Source: Flammeovirga sp. SJP92 (GTDB lineage: Bacteria; Bacteroidota; Bacteroidia; Cytophagales; Flammeovirgaceae). From it: 64,000 bases of DNA. The stretch lies in assembly GCF_001583495.1 (NCBI RefSeq), contig NZ_LQAQ01000031.1:1-64000 (forward strand), given 5' to 3'. Position numbers and translations under genes: made by a program. Shown piece by piece: positions 45,873 through 55,165 of the stretch. The notes under the pieces are model-generated. The model worked only from the letters and a program-made list of their open reading frames with translations. It did not search any database and had not been told where the DNA came from. The stretch's first letter is position 1. Each line of letters begins with the position of its first letter.

Positions 45873-46781
45873 TTAATCTAATTCAATTTCTTTTTTTGAA
45901 TATTGAGTGATTGCAGCTAGATCATTTTCATTGATGTAGTTGTACAATCTTGTGTATCCAATATCCAGAAGTCTACTGATTTTAGCTATGCTTTTACCTT
46001 CATCAAGGTATTTCTTGATTAAATCTTTTTTACGCTGTGCGATTTCTTTACGGTGTGACTGACCCATTTTACGGATTCGGTCTAATTGTAACGGACGTTG
46101 CTCCAAAAGACGTGTTGATTTGTCAGCTTGGGTTTCCCAGAATAAATTGATAGGAGCCAAGTTCTTATAATCCCAATCTCTGTAGGCAAGCTTGTGACTT
46201 TTTGAAGGTTTAAGCTTTCCTAGGTCTCTCAAAATAATCTCGGCAATAGCCAAAGATTTCCATTTGCCATCTTCGTTAACTCTGATAAACAAGCATGATC
46301 CATTATCTGAAATACGGTGGTATTTGTTTTTATAATGGTAATAATCATGACCGTCAATTGGTTTTTCAGCGGTTTTCTTAGATGGTTTACAGCTTTTTAC
46401 AAACTTTTCAGAATAATCTGGAATGTATTTTCTTTTTGTGGCAAACCTTGTTTTCAAAGTACACCATTCTAGGTTGTCTACTTGATTGTTGGACTTGTCG
46501 CCATCCTTATGGATTACAATTTGTCCTTCTTCTTTTGGTTTATCAAGGAACATTTCAGCTACCAAACGGTGTACGTAAAATGATTTCTTCTTCCCATTTA
46601 CTTTGCAGTCAATGGAAAGGTAACCACCTCCTATATCTCTTCCTTTAATAAGTTCACCTTTTTGAGAACGAGCATAAGATTTAACTTTACCGTTGTTACT
46701 AATTTCATACTTCTTATCAGTAAAGGGTAGCTCAACCCAGATTTCTTCTGTAGTTGTTTTTTCGGGCGAAGTAGTTTTCAT
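45873..46781 (-). CDS. NUMOD4/HNH nuclease-like protein with C-terminal HTH, 302 aa
   Basis: The N-terminus has the NUMOD4 motif (EEIWVELPFTDKKYEISNNGKVKS, about residues 12-35). An HNH core of the HNH_3 type follows (VHRLVAEMF, then VIHKDGDKSNNQVDNLEWCT, about 70-108) with its His and Asn residues. Near the C-terminus is a resolvase-like HTH (KKYLDEGKSIAKISRLLDIGYTRLYNYI, about 255-285). This is the layout of homing or phage-type nucleases, but the gene is not inside another gene, intron or prophage. It may be a domesticated DNA-binding protein or a free-standing mobile endonuclease. Confidence 0.82.
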   Translation of the reverse strand: MKTTSPEKTTTEEIWVELPFTDKKYEISNNGKVKSYARSQKGELIKGRDIGGGYLSIDCKVNGKKKSFYVHRLVAEMFLDKPKEEGQIVIHKDGDKSNNQVDNLEWCTLKTRFATKRKYIPDYSEKFVKSCKPSKKTAEKPIDGHDYYHYKNKYHRISDNGSCLFIRVNEDGKWKSLAIAEIILRDLGKLKPSKSHKLAYRDWDYKNLAPINLFWETQADKSTRLLEQRPLQLDRIRKMGQSHRKEIAQRKKDLIKKYLDEGKSIAKISRLLDIGYTRLYNYINENDLAAITQYSKKEIELD

Positions 46782-46935
46782 AATTCGACTGTTTCAATTA
46801 AGATAGTTAAATTTGTAGTGATAGATTACAACCTAAATACTTGTTTAAATCATAAAAAAGAAAGAGGCTATATCTTTGTACTATTTGTAAACGTAAATCG
46901 TAAGGAAAATCAATTAATGAATGTTATGCTATACG

Positions 46936-47460
46936 TTAATAGAACTGTTGTTTATATTTAAATGCAAGATACGATAAAACATCTCCGAAGGTATTAAGAA
47001 TCTCTTTCGTCTGATCATCAACCTTTTTCCCTCTTGTTCGGAGTAATAATAACCCAAATATCCCATTTATACAAATTTGTATTGGATTTGTAATTAAACC
47101 ATCAGCGATTTTTAAGTTATTCTCAATATGTGGAGCGGCATTTTGATAAATTTTCAAATAATCCTGATCTTCTTTTAGAAGTTTCTCATGAATTGTCGTA
47201 ATTGTATCAATCTCGTTTTGGGCCAAAGAGCAATGTCCTTCCTTCATTACCTCCTCAGATTCCATGAGTTTCATTAGTTCTTTATGCCAGTTCAGTACCT
47301 CTTCTTTTTCTTCTTCAGTTAATTTTGTAATATGCTTAAGAACATATTCTTTTATATCGTCAAAATTAAAATTAAAGGCCCTCAATAACTCCTCTGATTG
47401 ATAGATATATATGATGTACTCACATATATTATCTTCCTTTTTTTTATCTGCTATTATCAT
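46936..47460 (-). CDS. DUF4924 family protein, 174 aa
   Basis: A soluble, all-helical protein starting MIIADKKKEDNICEYIIYIYQ, the usual DUF4924 opening, with EELLRAFNFN, a long acidic helix pair, and the final INGIFGLLLLRTRGKKV...YLAFKYKQ helices. DUF4924 is conserved in Bacteroidota and has no known function. It stands alone; the 315 bp upstream (47461-47775) contain only the terminator of the S24 regulator. Confidence 0.85.
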   Translation of the reverse strand: MIIADKKKEDNICEYIIYIYQSEELLRAFNFNFDDIKEYVLKHITKLTEEEKEEVLNWHKELMKLMESEEVMKEGHCSLAQNEIDTITTIHEKLLKEDQDYLKIYQNAAPHIENNLKIADGLITNPIQICINGIFGLLLLRTRGKKVDDQTKEILNTFGDVLSYLAFKYKQQFY

Positions 47461-47719
47461 TAATGCAAGTTCTAAACGCGTAAGTAACTATTTAGAAAAA
47501 GGTATTTCTCTAATTAGTTATGAATCTCATTATTGCAATACCAATGAGCAACTATTTAATAGATCTAGACTTTATTTTATGTTTAAGATGTAGTAGAGTA
47601 ATTGACTTAAAAAATGAATTTATAAATAATATCAAAATACTAATATCTTAAAAACGTATGCCTATAGATTAAAACAATCCTTAAATAGTGGCTGTTTTTT
47701 TATTTAAAAAGCAAAAAAA

Positions 47720-47751
47720 GAGGAAATAGATGATAAATCAAATATTTCCTC
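47720..47751 (-). terminator. terminator of the S24 regulator gene
   Basis: A perfect 9-bp stem GAGGAAATA/TATTTCCTC is followed on the - strand by seven T. It lies 25 bp after the stop at 47776. Confidence 0.85.
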
Positions 47752-47775
47752 GAATAATAATATTTTTATTTAGAT

Positions 47776-48612
47776 TTATTTTTTACTCTTGATATTCAAG
47801 ACTTCTTGATCAAGCCTCCAAATTGCTTCCTGCATCTCTGATAATGAGTCATTGGCTTCCTTCTCTGGAAACTCTCTGGAAATGTGAGCGACTAAACGCC
47901 ACATCTCACTGATTTCTAGTGCACTAACCTCGTAAGGGGAGTACTTTAGATTGGTTGATTTGAGGATGAAACTATTATTATTATTAATGTTATTGTACAC
48001 TTTTTTTAGTACAAAACCCTCTGATTTTGTGGTGACAATACAAACTGAACCTTCTTTAATAGTTTTCCAGTCTTCAATGTATTCACCAATAATAATTGTA
48101 CCTTCTTCTAATGGAGGCATGGAATCACCTGTAATCTCAAATGCTCTATATGTTTTTCCTTTTGGTAAGAAAGGCAGTGTATATTTTGGGAGGTTTTTGA
48201 AGAAAGAAGTATCTGAGTATCCCGCTGCATATCCGGCTCTGGCTTTTTCAGGCACTAATACAATGTTCTCTTCGTCAGTTTCTTTATCTGTTGGAATAGC
48301 AAGAATTCGCATTCCTTTTCCTGAAATATGCTCTTCTGTATTCTCTCTCTTTTGAACACTAATTGGATCCATTAATGTAAGGTCCTTTGTCAAAATATCA
48401 TCAATGGCAACATTAAAGAACTGAGAAATACGTTCTAAACGGAAATAATTAGGTTCTGCACGACCATCCTCATAGGAGGATACTGCACTTCTTGATACAA
48501 TATCTTCTTCTGTACTTAATTGATCTCCTAAATCAGTTTGACTTAATTTGGGCTTCTGCTGTTGTCTTAAAAACCTTAGGTTTTTTCCAAATTTTGATGG
48601 TATTTTCGACAT
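47776..48612 (-). CDS. LexA/CI-like HTH regulator with S24 peptidase domain, 278 aa
   Basis: An N-terminal XRE-type HTH (KFGKNLRFLRQQ, SQTDLGDQLS, SRSAVSSYEDGRAEP, about residues 7-75) is joined to a C-terminal S24 peptidase fold. The latter has the catalytic Ser in GDSM (residue 164), the Lys in FVLKKV (203 or 204) and a cleavage-site-like region ARAGYAAGYSD (about 124-134). The architecture is that of phage CI-like or LexA-like repressors that cut themselves in the SOS response. In Bacteroidota such proteins are often chromosomal. I start it at M48612; the extension to 48654 adds 14 residues not seen in the family. Confidence 0.88.
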   Translation of the reverse strand: MSKIPSKFGKNLRFLRQQQKPKLSQTDLGDQLSTEEDIVSRSAVSSYEDGRAEPNYFRLERISQFFNVAIDDILTKDLTLMDPISVQKRENTEEHISGKGMRILAIPTDKETDEENIVLVPEKARAGYAAGYSDTSFFKNLPKYTLPFLPKGKTYRAFEITGDSMPPLEEGTIIIGEYIEDWKTIKEGSVCIVTTKSEGFVLKKVYNNINNNNSFILKSTNLKYSPYEVSALEISEMWRLVAHISREFPEKEANDSLSEMQEAIWRLDQEVLNIKSKK

Positions 48613-48751
48613 TTGATGATTTTTTACACTTAGGAATACTAAATTTTTTGTCAATTTAAGATATTAAACATTAATTGCCAAATATTTCAACGAAAATGTA
48701 ATAAAGCCCTATTTTTTTTTGAATTGTATAAGATTTATACATTAAAAGATA

Positions 48752-48781
48752 TTGTAAGACGGTAATAATGTTTTAACTTTA
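48752..48781 (+). promoter_or_regulatory. promoter of sppA
   Basis: TTG (48752-48754), a 19-base spacer and TAACTTTA (48774-48781) fit the phylum consensus, 66 bp before the sppA start. Confidence 0.5.
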
Positions 48782-48846
48782 TTATTGTTTATTACATATA
48801 TAAAAACTCAAATAATAATTATAAACACAACTTCAAAAACATATAT

Positions 48847-50649
48847 ATGAAAGGATTTTTAAAGACCATTTTCGCCGTACTATTAGGAATGTCTATTTTT
48901 ACAGGAGTAGTAATTGTTGGTGGTAGTGTGGCATTGATTGGAATTATTGCATCAGCTTCTAGCGGTACTTCCGAACCTACTATGATTGATGATCAATCTG
49001 TACTAGTACTAAAATTATCTCAACCCATTAATGAAATCGGTGAAACAGACCCATTCGAATCTCTTAATTCAAGCTTCTTTCCTTCAAAAGGCTCAGTGAG
49101 TTTACAAGATTATTTAGATGTTATCGATAAAGCTACTCATGATGATAATATCTCAGGTATTTATATTAAAGGTGGAACATTTGGTGGTAGTATGCCAATG
49201 GCATTAGAAGTAAGAAATGCCTTAAGAATCTTCAAGAATGAAGGGAAGTTTATTTACGCATATGCTGACTACATTACAGAAGCAGGTTACTTTGTGTTAG
49301 CAGAAGCCAACAAGATTTATTTGAACCCAATTGGTGGTTTAGAGTTTAATGGTCTTTCTTCTGAAATTGTTTACTTGAAAAACTTTTTTGAGAAAATTGG
49401 TGTTAAGCCAGAGATTTTCAGAGTAGGTAAATATAAAAGTGCTGTTGAACCCTTCATGACAGATAAAATGAGTGCTGCCAACAAAGAGCAAATCTCCTCT
49501 TATCTAAATTCTTTGTATGATGAATATTTAGAGGGTATCAGCGAGTCAAGAGGTATTAAATTAGAGGAGTTGAGAAATATCTCTAATAAGATGTTGATTA
49601 GAAATTCTCATGATGCGCAGCAATATAAATTTGTAGATGAGCTAGTTTATGAAGATGAAGCGGAGACACATATAGCTGAGATGTTGGAAGTGGAGAAAAC
49701 ATCTGATATTTCCTTTATTAAATATAACAAATACAAAAACGCTTTTGATCCTAGAACAAATGATATTGAAAAGGACGGTAAGGTTGTTGTTTTAGCTGCT
49801 GAAGGTGAAATTATTTATGGAAAATCAGAAAGTGGTTCAAAAGCAATTACCAACGTTGATTTAGTGAAAGAAATTAATGAGTTAGCCGATGATGAATCAG
49901 TGGATGCTGTGGTATTGAGAGTGAATTCTCCAGGTGGTAGTGCATTGTCTTCTGACTTGATTTGGAGAGCGGTTCAAAACCTTAAAAAGAAAAAGCCAGT
50001 TGTTGCTTCTATGTCAACTTATGCGGCTTCAGGTGGATATTACATCTCTATGGGTTGCGATAAGATTGTAGCTTACCCTAATACCATCACAGGTTCTATT
50101 GGTATTTTTGGGTTAATGTTCAATCCATCTGAATTACTAAGCAAGAAATTAGGTATTAAAACTTATGCAGTAAGTACTGGTGAGTTTTCTAACTTCCAAT
50201 CACCTTTGGATGATTTTACGAAAGAAGATTTTGCTATTATTCAGCAAAGCGTAGAGGAAGGCTACAAGACATTTACTGAAAAAGCAGCTGAAGGTCGTCA
50301 TATGAATATTGATGATTTATTAAAAGTGGCTCAAGGTAGAGTGTGGACAGGTGTTCAAGCGAAACAAGTGGGATTAGTAGATGAATTAGGTGGCTATGAA
50401 GTTGCTATTAAAATGGCTGCTGAATTGGCTGGTTTAGAAGAAGATGGATACGAAGTGAAGTATCTTCCTGGTGAGATTGATATTTTCCAAGAAATGTTTA
50501 AGAACTTAGAAATCGATGCTCAAGCTTACTTGAAAAAGAGTTTGTTAGGGGAGTATTCTTCTGAAACTGATAAAATCATGAATTGGATGAATTCAATGAA
50601 AGGTGTTCAAGCAAGAGTACCTTATTTAGAGGAAATCGAAGGATATTAA
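48847..50649 (+). CDS. sppA: signal peptide peptidase SppA, 67K type
   Basis: A 600-residue protease with an N-terminal membrane helix (about residues 8-36) and two tandem S49 domains. The catalytic Lys is in FRVGKYKSAVEPF (about residues 196-198, first domain). The Ser is in STYAASGGYYISMGCDKI (about 394, second domain). This is the split arrangement of the long E. coli type. It degrades signal peptides left in the inner membrane. It is encoded alone and divergent from the S24 regulator, with a promoter match and a terminator. Confidence 0.95.
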   Translation: MKGFLKTIFAVLLGMSIFTGVVIVGGSVALIGIIASASSGTSEPTMIDDQSVLVLKLSQPINEIGETDPFESLNSSFFPSKGSVSLQDYLDVIDKATHDDNISGIYIKGGTFGGSMPMALEVRNALRIFKNEGKFIYAYADYITEAGYFVLAEANKIYLNPIGGLEFNGLSSEIVYLKNFFEKIGVKPEIFRVGKYKSAVEPFMTDKMSAANKEQISSYLNSLYDEYLEGISESRGIKLEELRNISNKMLIRNSHDAQQYKFVDELVYEDEAETHIAEMLEVEKTSDISFIKYNKYKNAFDPRTNDIEKDGKVVVLAAEGEIIYGKSESGSKAITNVDLVKEINELADDESVDAVVLRVNSPGGSALSSDLIWRAVQNLKKKKPVVASMSTYAASGGYYISMGCDKIVAYPNTITGSIGIFGLMFNPSELLSKKLGIKTYAVSTGEFSNFQSPLDDFTKEDFAIIQQSVEEGYKTFTEKAAEGRHMNIDDLLKVAQGRVWTGVQAKQVGLVDELGGYEVAIKMAAELAGLEEDGYEVKYLPGEIDIFQEMFKNLEIDAQAYLKKSLLGEYSSETDKIMNWMNSMKGVQARVPYLEEIEGY

Positions 50650-50706
50650 TTCTTAGAGCGTGTAAAAATATATATTCCAAACATGCTCTTTATTTCTCCA
50701 ATAATT

Positions 50707-50759
50707 AAAATCCTGATGTTCATCTTGTATTCAATGTACAAGATCGATATCAGGATTTT
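50707..50759. terminator. bidirectional terminator after sppA and the kinase cluster
   Basis: The outer stem AAAATCCTGAT/ATCAGGATTTT and the inner stem CATCTTGTA/TACAAGAT form a long hairpin with T runs on both sides, between convergent sppA and the last kinase gene. Confidence 0.85.
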
Positions 50760-50800
50760 TTGTGTCTAAAAATATGTATTAGAGATTGAAAGACAGTTAA

Positions 50801-52147
50801 TTATACATTTTTAAATTGACTAGGTTTGTAATGAAGTGTTGGTGTTGGAGTACTTTTGACTTCCAATAGTAAATCTTTTTTAATAGTAAAATAAAACTGG
50901 CTACCTTCATTTTGCTTAGATTTAAACCATATACTGCCTTGGTGCATTTCCACTATTTTCTTGCAGAAAGCTAAACCAACACCAATACCCTCATATTCTG
51001 ATTTCAAATGAAGTCTGGTAAACATATCAAATATTTTATCTTGATTTTGGTCTGTAATACCAATGCCATTGTCAGCTATACAAAATTGCCAATAGGTATC
51101 ACATTCTGTATAGGTGATATTTATTTCAGGAATTGCATCTTCACTTTGATACTTGATCGAATTGGTGATGAGGTGTTCAAATAATAATTTGATAAGATCT
51201 GGAGCAACATCCATCTCAGGAAATAGATGGTAAGTAAGTATCACATTTTTTTGGGTGATTATATCTTTCATTTCATTACTGATTTCAGAAAGAATACCAT
51301 TAAGGTTAGTGGCTTTGAACTCTTGTTCATGACTTAGTTTAGAGAAGGTGAGCAGGCTCAGAATCATTTGATCCATAATCTTCATCTCATCATGAATATA
51401 ATTGAAATAGAGGTCAAATTTCTCATTTGGACCTTGGGTTTCCTTTTTAATAAATTGAAGAAAACTACTAGTTGTGCGTAGTGGTTCACTAAGATTATGA
51501 GAACAGATGTAGGTGAAATGTTTTAGCTCATAATTTTTCCGTTCAAGTTGTTCCTGTTTATCTCTAATACTATTAATATACTTTTTATTTTCTGATAAGA
51601 AGATAGATAAAATAACCAATGAGACCCCTAAATTGATAAAGTCAATTACCATTTGACTATACCTTTGTATTTCTTCAGTTGTGGAAATGAGGGGTTCAAA
51701 ATGATGGAAATGCCATCTTAAATAGCTGAACACCATTATACCTAAAAGTGTAAATGTATTTTTTTTACGTGTTTTAACTTCTTCAAAAATGATTAAAGGT
51801 AGCCCTAAATAAGGAATGAATAGATACTGGAAATGAAAAACTTCTCCTAAGCTAATAGCCATTCCACCAATGATAATTAATGATAAGACACAGTAAATAA
51901 TTTGAGATAAATGAAACTTCTGATAGTAGTTGAGAAGTAAAATTATACCAAAAACAGGGATTAAGCAACCCGTAATTATTGTAATCTTTGAAGGAGAATT
52001 GATTGATATTGAAGTAATAAAAAAAATGATGATAACCCCTATAGCGATTAAAGAAAGTTCATTTAACAAACGTACTTTTTTAATCATTGTAGGAGATTGT
52101 CCTTTTTGAATTCCAATGTTGAATACAATATGCTTTAATTTTTTCAT
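50801..52147 (-). CDS. membrane histidine kinase, subtype A, 448 aa
   Basis: A cytoplasmic start of about 30 residues (IGIQKGQSPTMIKKVRL) is followed by six membrane helices (about 31-185), with PYLGLPLIIFEE in a loop. A short coiled coil (about 187-209) links to HisKA, with the phospho-acceptor His217 in ICSHNLSEPLRT. A HATPase domain follows with NSIKYQ (N box), DNGIGI (G1) and GIGVGLAFCKKIV (G2). It has no receiver domain. The C-terminal tail (TLHYKPSQFKNV) is shared with the next kinase upstream, not with the other subtype A gene. The gap of 25 bp to that gene argues for cotranscription. The signal is unknown. Confidence 0.9.
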   Translation of the reverse strand: MKKLKHIVFNIGIQKGQSPTMIKKVRLLNELSLIAIGVIIIFFITSISINSPSKITIITGCLIPVFGIILLLNYYQKFHLSQIIYCVLSLIIIGGMAISLGEVFHFQYLFIPYLGLPLIIFEEVKTRKKNTFTLLGIMVFSYLRWHFHHFEPLISTTEEIQRYSQMVIDFINLGVSLVILSIFLSENKKYINSIRDKQEQLERKNYELKHFTYICSHNLSEPLRTTSSFLQFIKKETQGPNEKFDLYFNYIHDEMKIMDQMILSLLTFSKLSHEQEFKATNLNGILSEISNEMKDIITQKNVILTYHLFPEMDVAPDLIKLLFEHLITNSIKYQSEDAIPEINITYTECDTYWQFCIADNGIGITDQNQDKIFDMFTRLHLKSEYEGIGVGLAFCKKIVEMHQGSIWFKSKQNEGSQFYFTIKKDLLLEVKSTPTPTLHYKPSQFKNV

Positions 52148-52172
52148 AAAAGATATAATTCCTTGTCAATCG

Positions 52173-53537
52173 TTAATCTACATTTTTATAGCTTTTGGGT
52201 TTATAGTGTAGTGTTTTAGTGGGTATTTTATTGACTTCTATAGGTAAATCTTTTTTAATGGTAAAATAAAACTGACTGCCCTGCTGATATTTTGATTGAA
52301 CCCAGATCTTTCCTTTATGGATCTCTACAATTTTCTTACAGAAAGCTAAACCAATTCCTTGTCCCTTGAATTCATTATCTAAGTGAAGGCGAGTAAACAT
52401 ATGGAAGATTTTTTGCAAGTTCTTTTCTTTAATTCCAATCCCATTGTCCGCTACACAAAACTCCCAGTAATCAGGGGTGTCTTCATAAGAAATTTGGATT
52501 ACTGGCTTTGTATGTGGTGATTGATACTTGATGCCATTGATAATTAAATTTTGAAAAACCTGTTTAATCTGTGTGGGGAGACCATGAATGTCTGGCAAAT
52601 AAGAATACTCAATGGTAGCTTCTTTTTCGAGAATCAATTGGCTTAGGTCTACTTCTATTTCACTGATAATATCATGACTGTTGACACTTTGGTAAGTATT
52701 TTTGTTTTGTAGTTTTGAAAAAGCCAGCAAACTTAGAATCATGGTGTTCATCCGCTTATTAGCTTCCTCTACATAATGAAAATAGGTATTCAACTTAGCA
52801 TTAGAGGAATCAGATTCTTCTTTTATGATACTAATAAAGCCATCTACGGTTCGCAGTGGCTCGCTTAGGTCATGGGAACAGATGTACGCAAAATGTTCCA
52901 GTTCCTTGTTTTTTTCCTCAACTTCTTCATTTTTCTTTTTCAGTTTTTCAAGGTATTTGTTGTTTTCAGAGGTGAAAAAATAGAAGAGACAGATAATAAA
53001 ACCGAAAAGGATGATTTCATTGAGCAACCGGGTTTCAAATACAATGCTAGGGTCAAGAAAAATCAGAGGATCAAAATTTCTGAAATGCCATTCTAGATAT
53101 AGAAAACCAATAATCCCAGCGGATGAAAGTAAGACTTTTACTCTTCCTTTTTTGTCATCCAGTAAAATAAATGGAAGGCCTAAGTATGGCACTAAAAGAA
53201 ATTGAGAATGTAAAAGCGGGCCTGAAACAATGGCCACAGTCATTAAAATAAATAAGGATAAAAGGCAATGTGTGATTCTTGCCACATAGTATTTCCCTGA
53301 ATAGTTGAGCAATGGTACGATCATTATTTCAGGAATTACAAGTGCTGTGACAAGTTTTGAATAATACGGAGTGTCCATCACCAATGCATAAATTAGCATA
53401 GCCACAGCAGACAAGCACCCCATGAAGGAGATTGAATTGGTTAGATGAATTTTTTTGATAGTATCAGCATCCAATCCCTCCTGCACTCCAATATTTTGGA
53501 GTACGGTTATCATTTTTCCGAATCGTGAATTTTTCAA
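52173..53537 (-). CDS. membrane histidine kinase, subtype B, 454 aa
   Basis: It has the same plan as its neighbours: N-terminal LQNIGVQEGLDADTIKKIHL, six helices (about 33-190), a coiled coil (about 195-214), HisKA with His222 (ICSHDLSEPLRTVDGFI), and HATPase with NGIKYQ, DNGIGI and GQGIGLAFCKKIV. The Asp instead of Asn after the His, and the motif VDGFI instead of SSFL, mark it as subtype B, closest to the kinase at 55166-56497. Its tail (TLHYKPKSYKNVD) matches the subtype A kinase downstream. A conserved element (53641-53674) lies about 105 bp upstream. Confidence 0.9.
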   Translation of the reverse strand: MKNSRFGKMITVLQNIGVQEGLDADTIKKIHLTNSISFMGCLSAVAMLIYALVMDTPYYSKLVTALVIPEIMIVPLLNYSGKYYVARITHCLLSLFILMTVAIVSGPLLHSQFLLVPYLGLPFILLDDKKGRVKVLLSSAGIIGFLYLEWHFRNFDPLIFLDPSIVFETRLLNEIILFGFIICLFYFFTSENNKYLEKLKKKNEEVEEKNKELEHFAYICSHDLSEPLRTVDGFISIIKEESDSSNAKLNTYFHYVEEANKRMNTMILSLLAFSKLQNKNTYQSVNSHDIISEIEVDLSQLILEKEATIEYSYLPDIHGLPTQIKQVFQNLIINGIKYQSPHTKPVIQISYEDTPDYWEFCVADNGIGIKEKNLQKIFHMFTRLHLDNEFKGQGIGLAFCKKIVEIHKGKIWVQSKYQQGSQFYFTIKKDLPIEVNKIPTKTLHYKPKSYKNVD

Positions 53538-53640
53538 TAAGATAAGGGATTTAAAAATTGAGTAATTAGGTTTTTGTGAGCTATTAGAAATATACTATGT
53601 GATCGCTAGAATAGAAAATTATAAATCGATTTCACTTTTG

Positions 53641-53674
53641 AACTACTATACAATGTTATAATCATACAATTTAA
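53641..53674 (-). promoter_or_regulatory. kinase upstream element, copy 1
   Basis: On the + strand this reads TACTATACAATGTTATAATC and continues ATACAATTTAAA. It matches the copy at 56591-56620 at 27 of 32 positions and, more loosely, the copy near 55099-55125. All three lie about 100-140 bp upstream of a kinase start. The - strand ATTG at its start and the A/T-rich block 17-19 bases later suggest promoters or regulator sites. Confidence 0.5.
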
Positions 53675-53686
53675 AGTGTCGATATT

Positions 53687-54991
53687 TTACTGAACCGGTA
53701 AATGTTTTTTGATGGAAAAATGAAATTTGCTTCCCTCATTGACTTTTGATTCTACCCAAATTTGCCCGCCGTGAATCTCAATTATTTTCTTGCAGAAGGA
53801 AAGACCAACGCCAATTCCATCATATTCAGAATCCAGATGAAGACGAGTGAACATGCTGAAAATTTTGTGTTGATTATCTTCCTTAATACCTATGCCGTTA
53901 TCAACAACAACAAATTCCCAATTGTTGGGGTTTTCTTTAAAGTGAATTGTGATGAATGGTAGAGCATCCTGCTTTTGATATTTGATAGCATTTGAGATAA
54001 GGTGCTTAAATAACTTTTTGATAAGTTGAGGTTCTGCGTAAATACTTGGCAGGTACTCATAATTGAAGACAACATTCTTTTCCGCAATGACCTCTTTCAG
54101 CTCAATTTTAATATCAGATAAGGTAGTATTCAAGTCGGTTACTTTAAAGTCAAATGCCTTACTTAATTTGGAGAAGGATAAGAGACTTAGAATCATCTGA
54201 TCCATTCGTTCAATTTCCTCATGTATGTAGTTGAAATAAATGTCTAGTTTTTTGCTCGAGTCTTTGATTTCCTTTTTGACAAACTCTAAAAAGCTACTGG
54301 CAGTACGTAAAGGTTCACTCAAATTATGAGAACAGATATAGGTAAAGTGTTCTAACTCATAGTTCTTATCTACTAGCTGTTCTTGCTTTCTTTGAAGCTT
54401 CTTGATGTAGCTTTTATTTTCATTGATAAAAAAGAAAAATAACAGAAACACAATACCAAATATGAGAATGTCAGTAAGGAATTGATTGGCTTTCGGGCCG
54501 TCTTCAGGAAGTGTGATAAGTGGATCAAAATTACAAAAGTGCCATTCCAAATAGATAAAAAGGAGGATACCAAATAATGAGAATATAATTTTCTTAATTC
54601 CAATTTCATCCTCAAACATCACAAAAGGCAACCCGAGATAGGGGAGTAAAACATATTGAAAATGGAATGATTTGCCTAATGTAACACTCATTGAAGTGAT
54701 GATGAGTAATGCTAAACAGCAAAAAGCAATTTGAGCGATTCTGTAATACCTGAAATAATTTAAAGTGGGAATGATAGATAAAACAGGACCAATAAAACAA
54801 AGAAAAACTTTGGCTTCAAGTGGAACATTATACGTAAGTGTAAATATAAAAAGGATGCTGGCGGCTCCAATACACATCAGAGATAGATTATTTGCGAGAT
54901 GTACCTTTTTGACTGTCATAGCATCCAATCCCTCATGCACTCCAATGTTTTGAAGCGTAAATAGCATTTTTTTGATTCTAGAGTTTTTCAA
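53687..54991 (-). CDS. membrane histidine kinase, subtype A, 434 aa
   Basis: N-terminal LQNIGVHEGLDAMTVKKVHL, six helices (about 33-190), a coiled coil (about 193-214), and HisKA with His222 in ICSHNLSEPLRTASSFL. The HATPase domain has NAIKYQ, DNGIGI and GIGVGLSFCKKII. The SHNLSEPLRT...SSFL pattern and the YFNYIHEE segment group it with the kinase at 50801-52147. It lacks the TLHYKP tail and ends HLPVQ. The upstream element near 55099-55125 belongs to it. Confidence 0.9.
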   Translation of the reverse strand: MKNSRIKKMLFTLQNIGVHEGLDAMTVKKVHLANNLSLMCIGAASILFIFTLTYNVPLEAKVFLCFIGPVLSIIPTLNYFRYYRIAQIAFCCLALLIITSMSVTLGKSFHFQYVLLPYLGLPFVMFEDEIGIKKIIFSLFGILLFIYLEWHFCNFDPLITLPEDGPKANQFLTDILIFGIVFLLFFFFINENKSYIKKLQRKQEQLVDKNYELEHFTYICSHNLSEPLRTASSFLEFVKKEIKDSSKKLDIYFNYIHEEIERMDQMILSLLSFSKLSKAFDFKVTDLNTTLSDIKIELKEVIAEKNVVFNYEYLPSIYAEPQLIKKLFKHLISNAIKYQKQDALPFITIHFKENPNNWEFVVVDNGIGIKEDNQHKIFSMFTRLHLDSEYDGIGVGLSFCKKIIEIHGGQIWVESKVNEGSKFHFSIKKHLPVQ

Positions 54992-55098
54992 AGACTGAGG
55001 AATTAATTCACAAAATTAGGTAGTCCTATTGGTTAGAAGAAATATACTAGGTCAAATGCAGAATACGAAATATTGAAATGATTAACCAATTGCGTTTA

Positions 55099-55125
55099 TA
55101 TATAAAGTTATTATCCTACAATTTT
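55099..55125 (-). promoter_or_regulatory. kinase upstream element, copy 2
   Basis: The block TATAAAGTTATTATCCTACA followed by ATTTT is the most diverged of the three copies. It keeps GTTATnATC and TACAATTT and the same distance to the kinase start at 54991. A second shared motif, GAAATATACTA, lies at 55042 here and at 53589 in the gap of copy 1. Confidence 0.4.
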
Positions 55126-55165
55126 ACTATAGTTTGCTTATATCAGATTCAAGTCATTTTTTTAA

